From: Scylla paramamosain
Taxonomy: Eukaryota > Arthropoda > Malacostraca > Decapoda > Portunidae
Length of the DNA stretch: 64,000 nt
Assembly (NCBI RefSeq): GCF_035594125.1
Contig: NC_087173.1
Coordinates: forward strand, 8,533,986-8,597,985
Direction: 5' to 3'
Below, one piece after another: positions 48,953 through 61,789 of this stretch. Position numbers and translations under genes: made by a program. How positions within the stretch are numbered: the stretch's first letter is position 1; each line of letters begins with the position of its first letter. The notes below the pieces were generated by a model, which did not search any database, was not told where the DNA came from, and worked only from the letters and a program-made list of their open reading frames with translations.

Positions 48953-49548
48953 ACAATCACTATAGCTTCGTATTCTACTTGATATTTGCTACCACAACTA
49001 CTACTTAACTTGAACTGACTGACTATTTATCATCCTCTTCCTACGACTAATTACTACCACAAACTACTACTACAGATACTACTTACTGTTACTTATATTA
49101 ACTATTCATTATCCTCATACTACTACTAACTACTATAACTACTACTAACTACTATAACTACTACAGCCTCGTTAACTTCACAGTAATGTACATACAACTA
49201 CTGATTCGGCACTCAATTTATTCCTTGTTAACTTTTAGGCCACGTGTAGTTTCCTTACTTTTCCCCAAGTAAGTTGGGGGAATGAATTTAGAGCAAGTTT
49301 CGACAAGTCAGTCCTCGTTCTTCCCTTCCCCTCGTCGCTTTCTGGCTGATCAGCTGTGCCGGAAACTTCATCTCCGGTTCATAAGAAGATTCAATAAGAT
49401 TCACATGAGCAGTAGTGACTCTCCGGCCATGAATCCGTCGCCACTAATTACCTCATCGGCCGTGCTTTATGTGGAGTATTTAAGAAAAAAACAGGTTATT
49501 TGAGTCTGTCTCAAAAGCCGCGTTCCCGTGTGTAGGTCTGTCGGAGGC

Positions 49549-49763
49549 TCGTATTCAAACCCTTTGCTCTTTCACCACGACTATTTTCAAAGACCACAGA
49601 GATGATTTGCTGCATTTTCAAGAGTGTTTTTCCTGTAAATATTGTAGAAATCTTGTTAATCCGTCATTATAACCATGAAAATACCCAACCACGACTTCAA
49701 ATAGACTAGAGCCTTGGAAAAGTAGTGAAGGTCTAAAACGCTTAAGTGTTTTAGAATTTAGTC
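49549..49763 (+). mobile_element. Inverted-repeat element, copy C, ~215 bp
   Basis: Starts CTCGTATTCAAACCCTTTG and continues CACCACGACTATTTTCAAAG, then GTAGAAATCTTGTTAATC. It ends AAGTGTTTTAGAATTTAG. Confidence 0.75.
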
Positions 49764-51826
49764 CTAGGTCTGTCTGCCTTGTCATCCCCGCCTGCTTATG
49801 ATCCTGGTGCTGTGGGTAGGATCAGTCAGTGAACCTTTTGCATTTTACGGTCATCATTCTCACACACGGGCTGATTTGCAGGATGCTTTTTGTCTCTCTT
49901 GGTTCTCCGTGGGTATGGGGAGAAGGGTGTGGGATACGTCAGTCAGTGAGTTCTCGATGTGTGTGGGTATGTGGAGAGGTAGCAAGTTACAATCAGTCTG
50001 TCATTCTGTACTCTATGGGTGTGGGGTGTAGGGAGAGGGGTGCAAGGTGCAGACTACACAATTAGTCAATCCGTATTCTCTTGTATTTTTAGAAGTTTTC
50101 GCCGCGCAGAGGAAAGTGTGCGATGGTTCAGTAGTTTAAGCGTCCTTTCCGTCACATCGTCTCCCTGTCCTCGTCTCAGCCGTGGTCAAGGAAACTCACG
50201 TCAAACCATGATTGGAAAAATAAGGTTTCGTGTGAAAAAAGTTTATTTTATTTACGGAAGCTAGATTTATTTTTATGATGGTTCAGATCTACATTTCAGC
50301 TCAAACATCCTCGTAGTGAGAACGTCCGCTGCTGTTTGTTCTTGCCTTGTTTTCCTTGTCTCGTAACTTCAAATTAGTAAATAAAACGTTTCATAGTAGC
50401 TACCGCGTTCGTTGACCACAAAGGTTGTGTGTGAGGGATGGTGGCGCTGATGACACCTTCATGATTATTTATTTATTCTTCAGTGTGGTTTGTACACAGA
50501 ACATTAAAGATGAAGGACAGGTTACTGAAGAATGGAATGCTAGGCTTATTACAGGTCATAACTCCAAGACACAAATTTATAGTCAGCGCCACTCAGATTA
50601 GAACTCCCGCCGACGTGAGCGTCACATTGCAGAAACTGGCAAATCAACTCGCTCCTCCTCGGTCAAAAAAAAAAAAAAAAAAAGTAACTAAGGTTAGTTC
50701 ATGTGTTTTTGGAAGCATAGAATGACGGTTTAAACAATGTTTTTTTTTTTACTGAGGTGATGTGATGCCTGGAAAATATGCAGGGCACGATTACATGTAG
50801 TAAGAAGAGTTTCCCACTAGAATGGAGAAAAATTGAAAAATACACCGTATATATAAATAAACTTGGCAGTGAAAAAAAAAGGAAAGTGAGTGTGCGAGAG
50901 GATAAGCTTCACCACAACACCTTGTTGCATGGTATTAAGAGACTGATAGAGGTATATCCTCAATTTAAAAAGCAAAACTGGAAAAAAAATCAGGGGTGCT
51001 CACCACCGACCACACTGTTTGGCGGGCGGGCTCACCACCGTGTTTGTGGTGAGGCGCATCCGCTCGTTCATTTGCTCCATTTCTTTTCTTCAACGCACTC
51101 TGTCTTTTCACTGCCGATAGATATAGTGCGTGTATTTACATATACATACACACACACACATACGGCTTTTCTCTATTCATTTCACCATTCCAGTGAAACT
51201 AACATTCGTACTTACGTGTAATCGTGGCTGCATGTTTGTTGTCCAGGCACATCACCTCAGTAAAAAACCGGACACAATAGAGATAACCAATATATATTAA
51301 TATACTCTCAATCCGTTATTCTGTTTTCATACACTACTAATCCAAGCAAGTTGTTGGTTGCCATGTAGTTTATATCCCGAGGAGCGAGTTGGCAGTTTGT
51401 GTTATAACGCTCACGCCGGCGGGAGTTTTTGTTGGGTGGGTGTCAGAGGTTTCTTGTGTTCAGGAGTCTCGGCACGCAGCACGACTAATGTTTTAGAGAT
51501 GAGGATTTTTTAGGATCAGATTTTCCCCTAGAGGACTTCATACACGTTAATAATTTTATTAAACCAACTTGTTCCAAGACTAGTCACAAAACTTTATCTA
51601 CACAGCCCGTGTAAAACAATACTCGAAAGAGTCTCCGGAGAAACACTGCACACGTCCATGGAGTAGGGGAAAAAAAAATTAAAATAAATCAGCACAACAA
51701 TGATGAGTTAGGGAGCCTAGGACTTCTAGTGTATCGGCACCTGCCAGCTGACACCGAGTCTGACTGACACACACGTTGTTCGTTCAAGGGAGACGAACAC
51801 AGACGGAAACAACGATGACACCTAGA

Positions 51827-52076
51827 CCAATATTCTGAAACACTGCGCCGCACCACCACTACTTTCTGGCTTAAAACTACTTATTACACATTCAAAAGGC
51901 TTATAACTTAAGTTTTTTTTAATAGTATTTTTTTTAAATAGTAGTAGTTTCACGATTCTAGTGACAGATTAACAAAATCTATATTAATTAATCACAACTG
52001 GAGAAAATAAACACTCGATCTCTGTGGCCTTGAAAAATAGTGATGGTGAGAGCAAAGCGTTTTTTTGTGAATATGG
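51827..52076 (-). mobile_element. Inverted-repeat element, copy D, reverse orientation, ~250 bp
   Basis: Starts CCAATATTCTGAAACACTG and contains GATTCTAGTGACAGATTAAC and ATCTCTGTGGCCTTG. It ends AGAGCAAAGCGTTTTTTTG. An inserted T-rich segment near 51910-51950 makes it longer. Confidence 0.7.
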
Positions 52077-52177
52077 ATAAGACAGACTTCATTCACCCTC
52101 CCCGGCGAAGGAAAAAGTCCCCTCCAGACACGGTACAGAACTTCCCTGCCAGCTACGTATGGAAATTTCCTGAATAT

Positions 52178-52437
52178 TTAAGCACCTTCGTCCATACATG
52201 AAGGAGGCGAGGGATCCACACACAGCGTCCCTCTCCTCCCTGATGTACTTCCAGCCGGCGAGGCAGCGGTGATCTGATTGGAGACACAAAGCTGGCAAGG
52301 AAACTCTGTACTAGTAGTCTTGGAGGTTACTTGATCCCCCGTGGACTGCCGCCTGTCACCCCTCCAGTCTGTCTCATGTTGTGTGTCTTGTTCTTCGGCG
52401 TGTCTTCTTGCTCTTTCTTCTTCAGGCCGTTGCTCTC
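52178..52437 (-). other. Weak exon candidate, unknown product
   Basis: On the minus strand, TTTTTACTCTTTACAG is a good acceptor ending at 52438. The open frame after it is highly charged (GEQRPEEERARRHAEEQD) then Ser/Thr-rich, and stops at 52178. A second frame (52089-52298) is also open. There is no family match and no partner exon found. Confidence 0.15.
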
Positions 52438-53714
52438 CTGTAAAGAGTAAAAAGTTTTTAAGTGTTACTATAACCAAATTTATTTTCTTGTTTTCCTATG
52501 AGTAAATGTTCCGTGCTTATTTCATCTTATAAATTTGTTAGTCATTTTACTAGTGAATTATTTTTGTGCGCGTCTATGCAAGTCACTGGCAGAAGTTACT
52601 GGTTTACACGAGTACAACTTCAGCTTAGAAATACATCCAGAAAATGCGGATGTAAACAAGAGAAAATAGATGTAAACAAACTTCAGATGAAATGTGGTGT
52701 AACTTGAAAAAAAAAAAAAAACTGTGGGCCAACGAGTCTGTTAATGTGTTTTACTCCTTTGACTCTGAAAAAAATTATATGACGACGCACCACCAGCTGT
52801 ACTGTAATAGCGTTCCACCAGCCTTGCCTGCTTCAGGGAGGGAAGAATGCAGCGGCAGTAGACTCCCTTTGTAATATTCAGTCCGATCCAGCCCATCACC
52901 CAGCAGCCTCGTCACCATCCTGCGGGGCGTCAGATTTTACTGCGACAGGACATCTCTTCTGCTCTGCGTGGCTCTCTTCACCTCTCACCTCTTCCTGGCG
53001 TTCATCTCTCTTCACCTCTTCTGCTTACCTATTCTGCGCGGCTCACCATCTATATCTCTTCTACATTCTTCGCCAACGTAGCTCTCTCCGCCTCATCATC
53101 TCTCGCTCGGCCCTCCATCTCTTCTGCTCCTCTGCTCTTTAAGAGATCCACACCTGTAGAAATCCCAATCCTCTAAATCCTCCTCCTCTCACATACATAA
53201 CCACTGATTATATTCATTCAATTCCCCGAGGCTTCACAGCGCAGCGAGCTTGAATATTCTGCGTATTCTCAGTTTACATTAAATAGATGGCGCTGCGTCC
53301 CAGTACACTGGTGGCCCGTCCCCGTGACTTGGAATTCCTTCTCTTTTCTAAGGAAGAGGTTTAATAAAGAGTGGAGAGGATGGATACAAGAAAGGAAGGA
53401 AGAGATTGAGTGAAGAAACGGAAGAATAAAAATAGATTATAAAAGGACGTTAATTTGGAAATAAAGCGAACTGCCAAACAACAAACACTGATAGCTGAGA
53501 AACCAGTAAAGCAATGAGGAAATGAGATAAAGGATAAATAAACAAGGAGAAAGGAAACAAGAGAATCAGGCACGTAGCGAGAATAGACCGGCACAACGCG
53601 ACAGACGAACAAGAGACGCGCGCGTCATCGATTAGTAAAACGGCGAACATACAGGATTTGGACACCGCTGCACTGCTTCGAATCTCATGCAATAGAGATT
53701 CGCGTCCCCGATTC

Positions 53715-53717
<3 letters not shown>

Positions 53718-53776
<59 letters not shown>
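53718..53776. repeat. (GA)n microsatellite
   Basis: Uninterrupted GA run. Confidence 0.97.
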
Positions 53777-53779
<3 letters not shown>

Positions 53780-53906
53780 TTCTAAACGGGGAACCAGAAT
53801 AACTACACTTAAGAGGCGCAGCGAAGCAAGAAATACTACAAACGCCAGCTGTCAAGAACTGAACGCTGGTGACTTAAGTGGGGGAAGGAAGAGGAGAAGT
53901 TTTATT

Positions 53907-54086
53907 CCCGTAAACGTTTCACTCATCACGACCACTTTCCAAGTTCACAGATGATTAGCCAGGCTCTCGAGACCTCCTCTTAATATGCAGAAATCATGTT
54001 ATTCCATCATCACTAGACACGTGTCACTTCAACCTGAGCTTTTAGAAAGTGGTGGAAGTGCTACGCGGAAGTGTTTCAGAATAGGA
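53907..54086 (+). mobile_element. Inverted-repeat element, copy E, shortened, ~180 bp
   Basis: CCCGTAAACGTTTCACTCAT..ACGACCACTTTCCAAG, then AGATGATTAGCCAGGCT, CACGTGTCACTTCAACCTGA and a terminal GGAAGTGTTTCAGAATAGG. The core has deletions relative to copy F. Confidence 0.65.
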
Positions 54087-54613
54087 CTGATAGATAAGAG
54101 TGCCTCGTCGACCGTCACGTCCCTTCCCAGTCCTCCCCATCGCCTCACTCGACCCATTAGCAACCAATCCACTCGCTGGCGCCGCCCGTTACTGCTCCCA
54201 TAGCCTCGTCTGGCGCAGGCGAGGTCGGCGAGTACAGAGGGGCGGAAGGGAGCAAAGGAGGCAGAGGAGTGGCAGAAGGGAGGAAGTAGGGAGGGGCAGA
54301 AGGGAGTAGGGAAGCAGTGGGAAATGCCAAGGCAGTAGTGAGGCAGTCTCGCTCCGTTGCTTCGTCCTCAAATACGCTAAACTTACTCTACATTTAGGTG
54401 GCTGGGTCTGGCTGGGTCGCATTAATGAGGCCGCGCGTGCAACAGTTTCTTCCTATTATATGTGCCGGCAGGGAAAGGTGACGCAGACTTGGCAAGCGGT
54501 GCGGAAGGAACCAGAGAGGGAGGGAGAAACAGGGAGGGGTAAGCTATATACTTCGGAAGGGGTAAAGGGAGGGAATAGAGAGGGTAAGGGAGGTTAAGAA
54601 TGGAGGGAAAAGC

Positions 54614-54616
<3 letters not shown>

Positions 54617-54666
<50 letters not shown>
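54617..54666. repeat. (GA)n microsatellite within a purine-rich block
   Basis: GA run inside A/G-rich sequence 54480-54830. Confidence 0.96.
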
Positions 54667-54668
<2 letters not shown>

Positions 54669-55349
54669 AATTTAAAGGGAGGGAGGAAGAGGAGAGAAGA
54701 GTTAGAAAGACAAAGAACAAAAATAAGGTAGAATAAAAGTAAGGAAGTACAAGGAGGCAAGAAAACAAGTCGAGAAAGAAGGTAAAATAAAACAAGGAAT
54801 TAATACAAGGGAGGAAGGAAGGAGGAGAAAGATATCACCTCACACACTAAACTATATACTCTAGCGGCGGAAAGTAACGTGTAGTAGCGGGGAGGGGGGG
54901 AGTAGCGTGTGCAGTGCGGCCTTTGTGACTGCCAGCATTAAAGGTAACAAACATGCACCTGGCGTGACGGTGCTCGGGTGTACAGGTTTGAAATGTACGG
55001 TGGTGGTGGTGGTGATTGGCAGATAAGCAGGTGGAGGAAATGGAGGTCTCTTAAGAGGGCATGTATAGATAGAGGTGGAGATGGAAATGAGAGAACACGT
55101 ATAGACAGACAAACGGACGAGGAGGTGAAGATAATGGAGAAGTCGGAGATGACAGAACAAGTATAGAGACAAACAGGTACACATGACAGACAGACAGACA
55201 GACAAACTTAGGTGTAAAGATAAACAAACAGGTAACGTATGGACAAAAGTGTACACAGATGATACATAAGTGTATATAGATGGACAAAAACAGGTACATG
55301 GACAGAGACTTAGGTGTAAAGTATACAGGTGTTGGTAGTGTTAGTGAGT

Positions 55350-57000
55350 ATCAAGCCTCCATCTCTGCTTCTGGTAACTGTAAAGCGTATGTAATACTTA
55401 AATTTCGTTCCACGGGGATTTACTCTCGGAAGCGCATTTAAATTGGAGTGTTCCCGAGCTAATCAGTACATTTTTTAAAGGGCGATCGTACCATCACTCG
55501 TACACTGTGCTGTGGGATGTATTGGAAGTATCGTACCTAAAGGATTTGCTGGGATGCCTAAGACTGACGTGTAACATTATATGAAGTTCGAAGCTTGCGA
55601 ACTTTGTGGTATAGTAGGAAGATTGTAGGCAGAGTTTTCTAGAGTAACGCCAAGATCACTAGAGAAAAACCAGATTTCCAAAGGGAATTTCAAGATTTCT
55701 ATGGAGTATGGTATATTTTCAAAGAAGCAAGACTGTCAAAGAGTGAGCAAGATTGCCAAAGAAGAGAAAGCGGTACAAGAGACCTACGAAGTGGAAGGAG
55801 AAGAAAACCCAAATAGACTGGAGTAAAAACATCTGTAGGGCAAGACATCAAGAGAAATGTCAGAATTCAGAAGGCAAAGTATTCAGGCTCACTCCGCGGA
55901 TTCCAGGAACACGCGTACTTGCTTGGGGTTTGCCGGGAAAAGATTAATACCCGGACGGAAGGGGAGCTTTGTGCCTCAGCTGATTATCAAGTTACACAAG
56001 AAACTACACATAATTCTATCTTGTACCGGAGTATGTTCGCTTTAATAATCACTTTCATGCTTAAGGTATCGGTTACTCGCCTTTTCCTTCGTTCGAGTTT
56101 ATACATTCTCTTCAGGTAAGGTTTGATACTACGAGATCTGAGAAGCGAGTGTCTAGAGGGAACCTGAAGCTTAAATAAAAGTATGTAAGCTTACGCGTGA
56201 TATGAGAGACTGTGCTGTCAATGTTTCTTTCATTTATTTTTTAAGAGCGAATTTTAATCCATTTTCTGCTGTGGTCATCTATTAATAAACAGCAAGGCCA
56301 CTAATAAAATTGTTTGGATGGACACAGAATAATTGAACGTAATTAAGAATTTCATCTTTGTTAAGCTATAGAAGTACGTATTTTAAGAGACTGCAGTAAG
56401 AAAATAGGTCTTAAAGATTGTACAAAATTATAGAAAAGATTAATGAGCAGTGAAAGGGTTAAAGTAAATAGGATATAGAATTTTGAGTCAATGTTTGGTG
56501 AAATGTTTGAAAGCGCATTAAATTAAATGTGAATGTTATGTTTAGAGTAAATGTTTTGGAATAAGAATATGTTGGAGAATTAAAAAGTAAGTGTTGAATG
56601 AATAAAAATATCGAGTGTAAGATTAAGTAACCTCTCAGGTGTCTTCAGTGAGTATTGCGAACGAGTGAGTGTATGTTGTGTGAACAAAGAAAGACGCGTG
56701 AATTGTTACGCAAGAAAATCTCTCTAGTGACTTCTAGAAATGAATAAACTTTCTAAGAATGAATAACAAATCTGAAGAGTTAATAAAGCAAGAGTGGCTC
56801 TAAGCGGACTCAGTATTTACTTAACCTTCGCCTCACATCGTTTGCAATCCTCAGTATTTGCTTTAAAATTTTACCATTTTACACGAGTAAGGAGGGACGG
56901 AGCTATTTGCAGATAGCAGGAAAGAAACTCCGATTACACGTGCCTGTAATCACACACGCAGCATGTAGAGAAAGACACCGGATGCGGATACCTGACCTGA
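55350..57000. other. AT-rich spacer, nothing recognised
   Basis: No conserved ORF, RNA gene or clear repeat array. Short ORFs at 55753-56119 show no recognisable domain. Confidence 0.5.
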
Positions 57001-57039
57001 TGGCAAGGAATTCCAAAAAGATGTAATATTTGCATTACA

Positions 57040-57190
57040 CAAAAATAAATCAAATTACACCTTGAAAACTAAAGATCAAACATTTACATTACACTCAGAA
57101 TCATTACACATACCTGTAATATAATAAATTGAATCATTACACCTATCTGTAATATAATAAATTGGACACTTACATTACACTACATTACGC
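57040..57190. repeat. ~36-bp tandem repeat
   Basis: GAATCATTACACATACCTGT then AATATAATAAATT occurs twice, with diverged ACATTACACT neighbours on both sides. Confidence 0.7.
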
Positions 57191-57559
57191 ACCTAAAAGA
57201 AAAAAAAAAAAAGCGTCAAAAAAAACGAACACTTATAAAAAACTAAAATAAAACGTACATGTAAAAATATGAAACAAATCTACTTGTAAGAAATCTCGTC
57301 AAAACAAAACCTACCTAAAAAAAAAAAAAAAAAAAAAAACCTGCCTGTAAGAATAACGAAATGAAACTCTGCTGTATCATCAAATTGAGGAGGTATAAAG
57401 GCAAGGTGACACCCCAGCCAGAGTGAGCGAGGTGACCGCGCCGCAAGACACACAAGTTAGGGGCGCGGAGTGCAGTGCCTTGTAGGATAATGCAAGCCGC
57501 TGCAAAGTTGAGAGAGAGGAGGAGAGGAGAGGAGAAAGACTTGACCAAAACTTTGATGT

Positions 57560-59060
57560 AAACAGAGGAGTAGTGGGAGAGGTTGGAGAAAGCGAGTGAG
57601 AGTGAGGGAGTGTAATGAAGGCGAGTGTTATCCTGAAGGGGAGAACGGTGGAGGGGAACACAAATGCAGCTTTACTAAAGAAACTCATACTGGGAAATAA
57701 AAAAAAAAAATGCGTGTAAAGTTAACATTAAAAGAGCGAGTGAGGGAGAGTAATGAAGGTGAGTATTATCCTGAACGGGAGAAGGGAACACGGGAACAGC
57801 TTTACTAAAAAAAATAAATAAACACGGAGATTAATACGAGTAAGGGCGTGTGACTGAGTGAAGGAGTGTTATGGAGAATGTACCGAAACGGGGAAAAAAA
57901 AAAAAAAAAAAATAGAAAACCAAAGAATGCGGGAAATTGAAACGAGTCGGCGTGTGAAGTTAGCATAAGGGAAACCAGATAATTTTACCACTACACACTG
58001 AGCGAAAAGGAGACAGAAGAATGGGGTTAGCAAAAGCAAGAGAGGGGGACTAATTCAAACGAGTGTATCTTGCAGCGAAGGGAAGGGAAGAGGGGAGGGC
58101 CTCGTCAGAAAGTTATAAAAAAGGGACTTGAACAGAGAAAAGACTGAATGAAATGGAGAAACAATTGCAAGGGTTTAGGAGTGAGTGAGGAAGGTGTAGT
58201 ACAGACAAGGTGGATCAGTGTCATGAGGGAAGGGGCGTTTCATTAGAAAAAAAAAAGTGAAATGCAACATGAATGAAAGGAGGAAAGCAGTGTAGGATGT
58301 TAGAGAAAGTAATGAAATTTAATAAGATGTATCACATAAGAAGTGTCTTGTCACATTGGAAATTATTGTAAGCGTGAAATGAAACACTTGCTAGAGGAAT
58401 GAAAGAGGAAAACACTGTAGGAGGAGGAAAACACTATACGAGGTTAAAAAGAAAAGCAAGAAAGTTCAAGTTTATCATGAGAGGAAAGGCGTGTCCTGTC
58501 AGAGTAAAAAAAAAGAGCACTACTGAAACACGAATGAAAACACGAAACAGTGGAAGAGTTTAGAAAGTGTAAAGAAGTTTAATAAAGATTATCATGGCGG
58601 TGGAGGAAAAGGTGTATTTTTTCAGGTTGGAAAAGCAAAGCAGACCAACTGTAAAATGCAACACGTGTCGGAGGAATGAGAGGAAAACAGTGGAGGACGT
58701 TAGTTAGAAAGAGCAAGGGAGGTTAATGTAATACAGACAAGGGGCATCAGTGTCATGAGTGGGAAGGAAAATCTTGTCAGGTTGGAGAAGAAAGATTTAG
58801 CGTGAATTGTAACAAGGGGAAGGAATGAATGAGGAAACAGTGGAAGATGTCAGAGTAAGGGAAGTTAATGTAATGCAGACAAGGTGTGGTTGTGCAAGGG
58901 AAGGAAAGCCTTGTCAGACTGGAGAAAAAAAAAAACATACAAATTAGAAAGAGTAAGGAAGTTTAATGTAATGGAAAGGAGGTTTATCATGGGGGGTGAA
59001 GTAAAGATGCATTTTGCCAGGATGGAAGGGGAAGCTGAACACCGATAACCTGGATGAAGT
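57560..59060. repeat. Long degenerate A/G-rich array, ~110-150-bp unit
   Basis: Recurring order: GAGGAAACAGTGGA.GATGT, AGAGTAAGGAAGTTAATGTA, CAGACAAGGTG, CATGAG.GGAAGG, CTTGTCAGGTTGGAGAA. Anchors for the last block lie near 58108, 58350, 58495, 58615, 58770, 58912 and 59015. A stray copy is near 59640-59690. Confidence 0.7.
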
Positions 59061-59799
59061 GAAGGAAAATGAAGGAAGAGTCAACTATATCCTGAATGAA
59101 ACGGAGGAAGGAAGAGACGAATAGTTAAATAGCATGTTGTGAGCAAGGGTAGTGAGCAAGAGTAATGTAGTGAGCTGTATCAATGTAGTGAAGAGGGAGA
59201 AGTGTTTAGACAGCACAGGAAGGAAAAAAAAAAAAATCTTAAAACCACAGACAATGAGAGCCGAATGGACGACCTGCGAAGAAAGAAGAGAAAAAGTGTC
59301 TGGTAAGGAAAGATTTTTAACCTGCGAAACACCGAGAAAAAAATAGGTACCGATGTTACAAATAAAGAAAACGGAATGCAGACGATGAATACATGGTGAA
59401 TGAGGCGAAAAAGAGTCTCTGGATATGAATACACAATTTTAAATACGAAAACACGACCAGCAGAAAAGCGTCATGCATTACACAGAAAACAAGCAGACGA
59501 GGTGTATCTGGTGAAGTAAAGAGCAAGACGCCTAATCAGCGAGGAACAAGAAGCTACCAAAGAACATGGAAAACGCAATCAGGAAAGAGAAAAACACGGG
59601 AATAAACGGTGATGGTTGAGAGTCAGGGAGAGTTGGGAGAGTTTGGAAGAGTAACGAAGACGAGGAGCATCAGTGTTGTCTTGTCAGGGAAAACAAGACC
59701 CTAACCCACAAGGACTAGGGCGCGTGGCAGAGGATGGCACACGGAGCAGCAGAATTAGCGTACCTGAGGGAAGTACGCGGCGTGGAAAAAAAAATAAGA

Positions 59800-59807
<8 letters not shown>

Positions 59808-59889
<82 letters not shown>
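59808..59889. repeat. (GA)n microsatellite
   Basis: Uninterrupted GA run. Confidence 0.97.
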
Positions 59890-59892
<3 letters not shown>

Positions 59893-59899
59893 CACAGGT

Positions 59900-60940
59900 G
59901 TTGAGGTGAGGAAGCCAAGAGAAAAAGGCGTGAATGAAGGGAACACTGCATTGACTTGAGGGAAATCTGTAGGGACTTAAACGGATCTCAAGGGACAGAA
60001 ATCTGAATGAAAAAGTGAAAATACATGGAAGGTAAGAATGGAAGTGAATACGGAGTGAAAATGTGAGAATAAGGAAAATAAGAGAAAGGATATTCACTAC
60101 AAGCTATACAGTATGCATAATATCAATCTGTACTTTTGAATGGATAAGGAAAAGTATTAGAGAATATGGATGAAATTAGACAAAACGAACGCTATTAGTA
60201 TTTTTCATTACTAGAATTGCCTTAGTACTGCAAACGTCAATGAAACTCCACTGAATCCTGAATCTTTTGGGACTTCACAGCTTGGAAAATGAACATTAAA
60301 CCAAGAAAACAAGTTACGAACGAACTAATACCTCGTGACTACTCATCTGGGAAAATTAATATCATGGGACTCATAAAATGAAGCTATGAAAGCACTAACG
60401 AGTCGCGCGCTAACTAAAAGCTTCATTGCTTTAAAAATCGCTCGTTACAGTATCTTAAATCTTTGGAGCTCCATGGATTAGAAAATGAACACAACAGTTA
60501 TTACAAATTAAACTTCCAATGCGTCAGGCTCACAAAATAAGTACTTCATTGCTTCAGATACCAAGAAAACAATACAGAACCTATGAATCATCCAAGGCTT
60601 TATAGCTCCACCTAGTGTCACGAGTTCGAAGCAGAGCCTAATCTTCCTTCCTCTCCATCCATCGATCCATCTCGCGTACCTAAAACACCCACGGCTATGC
60701 AAACACTAAAACAGGACAAACCATTACATCATTACTGTTTGGGTCTGAAAAATAAATGACAAAACACAAGGACAAGATACGAGGAGGACTAAGATTTTCC
60801 TTAAGTCGGCATCACGCAGGTAAAAGTTTGGTGAGTAATTGAACGCGAGGCAGCGGCGAGATTCCGGAGACGACTGTAATTGTGCGAGGAAGCGTTGGTG
60901 AGATTGAAGGAGGTTGTTATGTGGGGTTAGGGTAATAATT
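59900..60940. other. AT-rich spacer, nothing recognised
   Basis: No conserved ORF or RNA gene. A short TTAGG-like patch lies at 60950-60976. Confidence 0.5.
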
Positions 60941-61306
60941 CTTAGAGGGCAGGTTAGGAGGTTAGGTTAGGGTGAGGTTTGTGAGAGCATTATATTTGTG
61001 ATTACTTGGGGAGTAGGAAGGGAATGGAAAGGCATATGAGCAAGTAGGGAGATGGGAAGGTTAAGGGAGGGTGGATACGGAAATGTGGATAAGGAAGGAT
61101 GGAGGGATGAGAGGGATGAGTGGGGAGCAGGAAGGATGGAGATGAGGGAGAGAATAAGAAAGGAAACGGGTGCAGAGAAGATGGAAGGATGGAGAGAAGG
61201 AAGGAGGAAGAGGTAGAAGAGCCATAAAGAGCAAAATAAACTGGAGAAACAAGGAAAAGATAAGGAAAGGACATAACGTACAAAACACAAGGTTACGATA
61301 CTACAT

Positions 61307-61311
<5 letters not shown>

Positions 61312-61359
<48 letters not shown>

Positions 61360-61364
61360 TGTGT
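61312..61364. repeat. (GT)n microsatellite
   Basis: GT run with one interruption. Confidence 0.97.
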
Positions 61365-61369
61365 CATGG

Positions 61370-61570
61370 ATAGCCGGGTTCACGTCGCGGAAGACCTCGC
61401 CGCATCTCGTGCCAGGCTGAGCGGAGACGAGGACTAAAACACGGAACGCTTCGCTTAACGCACTGAAAAAAACACCCAAAGTTATGCGTCAGCGAGCGGC
61501 GGGCGGGACGCGGAACGAACTCTTCCCGACGCTGTACCCACCAGATGGCGCGACCAGGGGATGGGGGAGG
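61370..61570. other. CpG-rich patch, possible promoter or exon
   Basis: Locally high CpG compared with its flanks. The minus strand is open from an ATG at 61479 (MGVFFSALSEAFRVLVLVSA) into the (CA)n tract, which resembles a short hydrophobic leader but has no assigned exon partner. Confidence 0.2.
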
Positions 61571-61789
61571 AGGAGGGGTGAGCTAGAGAGACGAAGGGCG
61601 TGACAGAGATGGAGGGACGAAGACTAAGGTTATTTGGCTGTCCTGCTCCCATCACTCCATGCCTCCTTCACTGTCAGTCAGCCAGCCACTTCCTTACGCC
61701 CTTCCTTTCCACCCACGTCAAACAACCTGCCTCAATTTTGTTCCTATCTCAGACTCCCATCCTGTTACCTAGATGGGCTAACCTGTAGT

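Larger units (their letters stand above)
49200..53700. other. Intergenic region, no defended gene
   Basis: Contains element copies C and D and CT-rich sequence at 52930-53150. ORFs at 49282, 50483 and 50778 show no domain I recognise. A weak minus-strand exon candidate lies at 52178-52437. Confidence 0.4.

Noticed and set aside
50120..50220. tRNA-like start (GATGGTTCAGTAGTTTAAGCG)
   Set aside because: An A-box-like match exists but no proper B box, anticodon stem or acceptor stem could be drawn.
53280..53310. GATGGCGC motif shared with 61545 and the receptor 3' end
   Set aside because: Too short to separate from chance.
60967..61479. Minus-strand 170-residue ORF
   Set aside because: Only the first ~40 codons are not repeat; the rest is (CA)n and a Pro/Ser/Phe-rich translation of purine-rich DNA.
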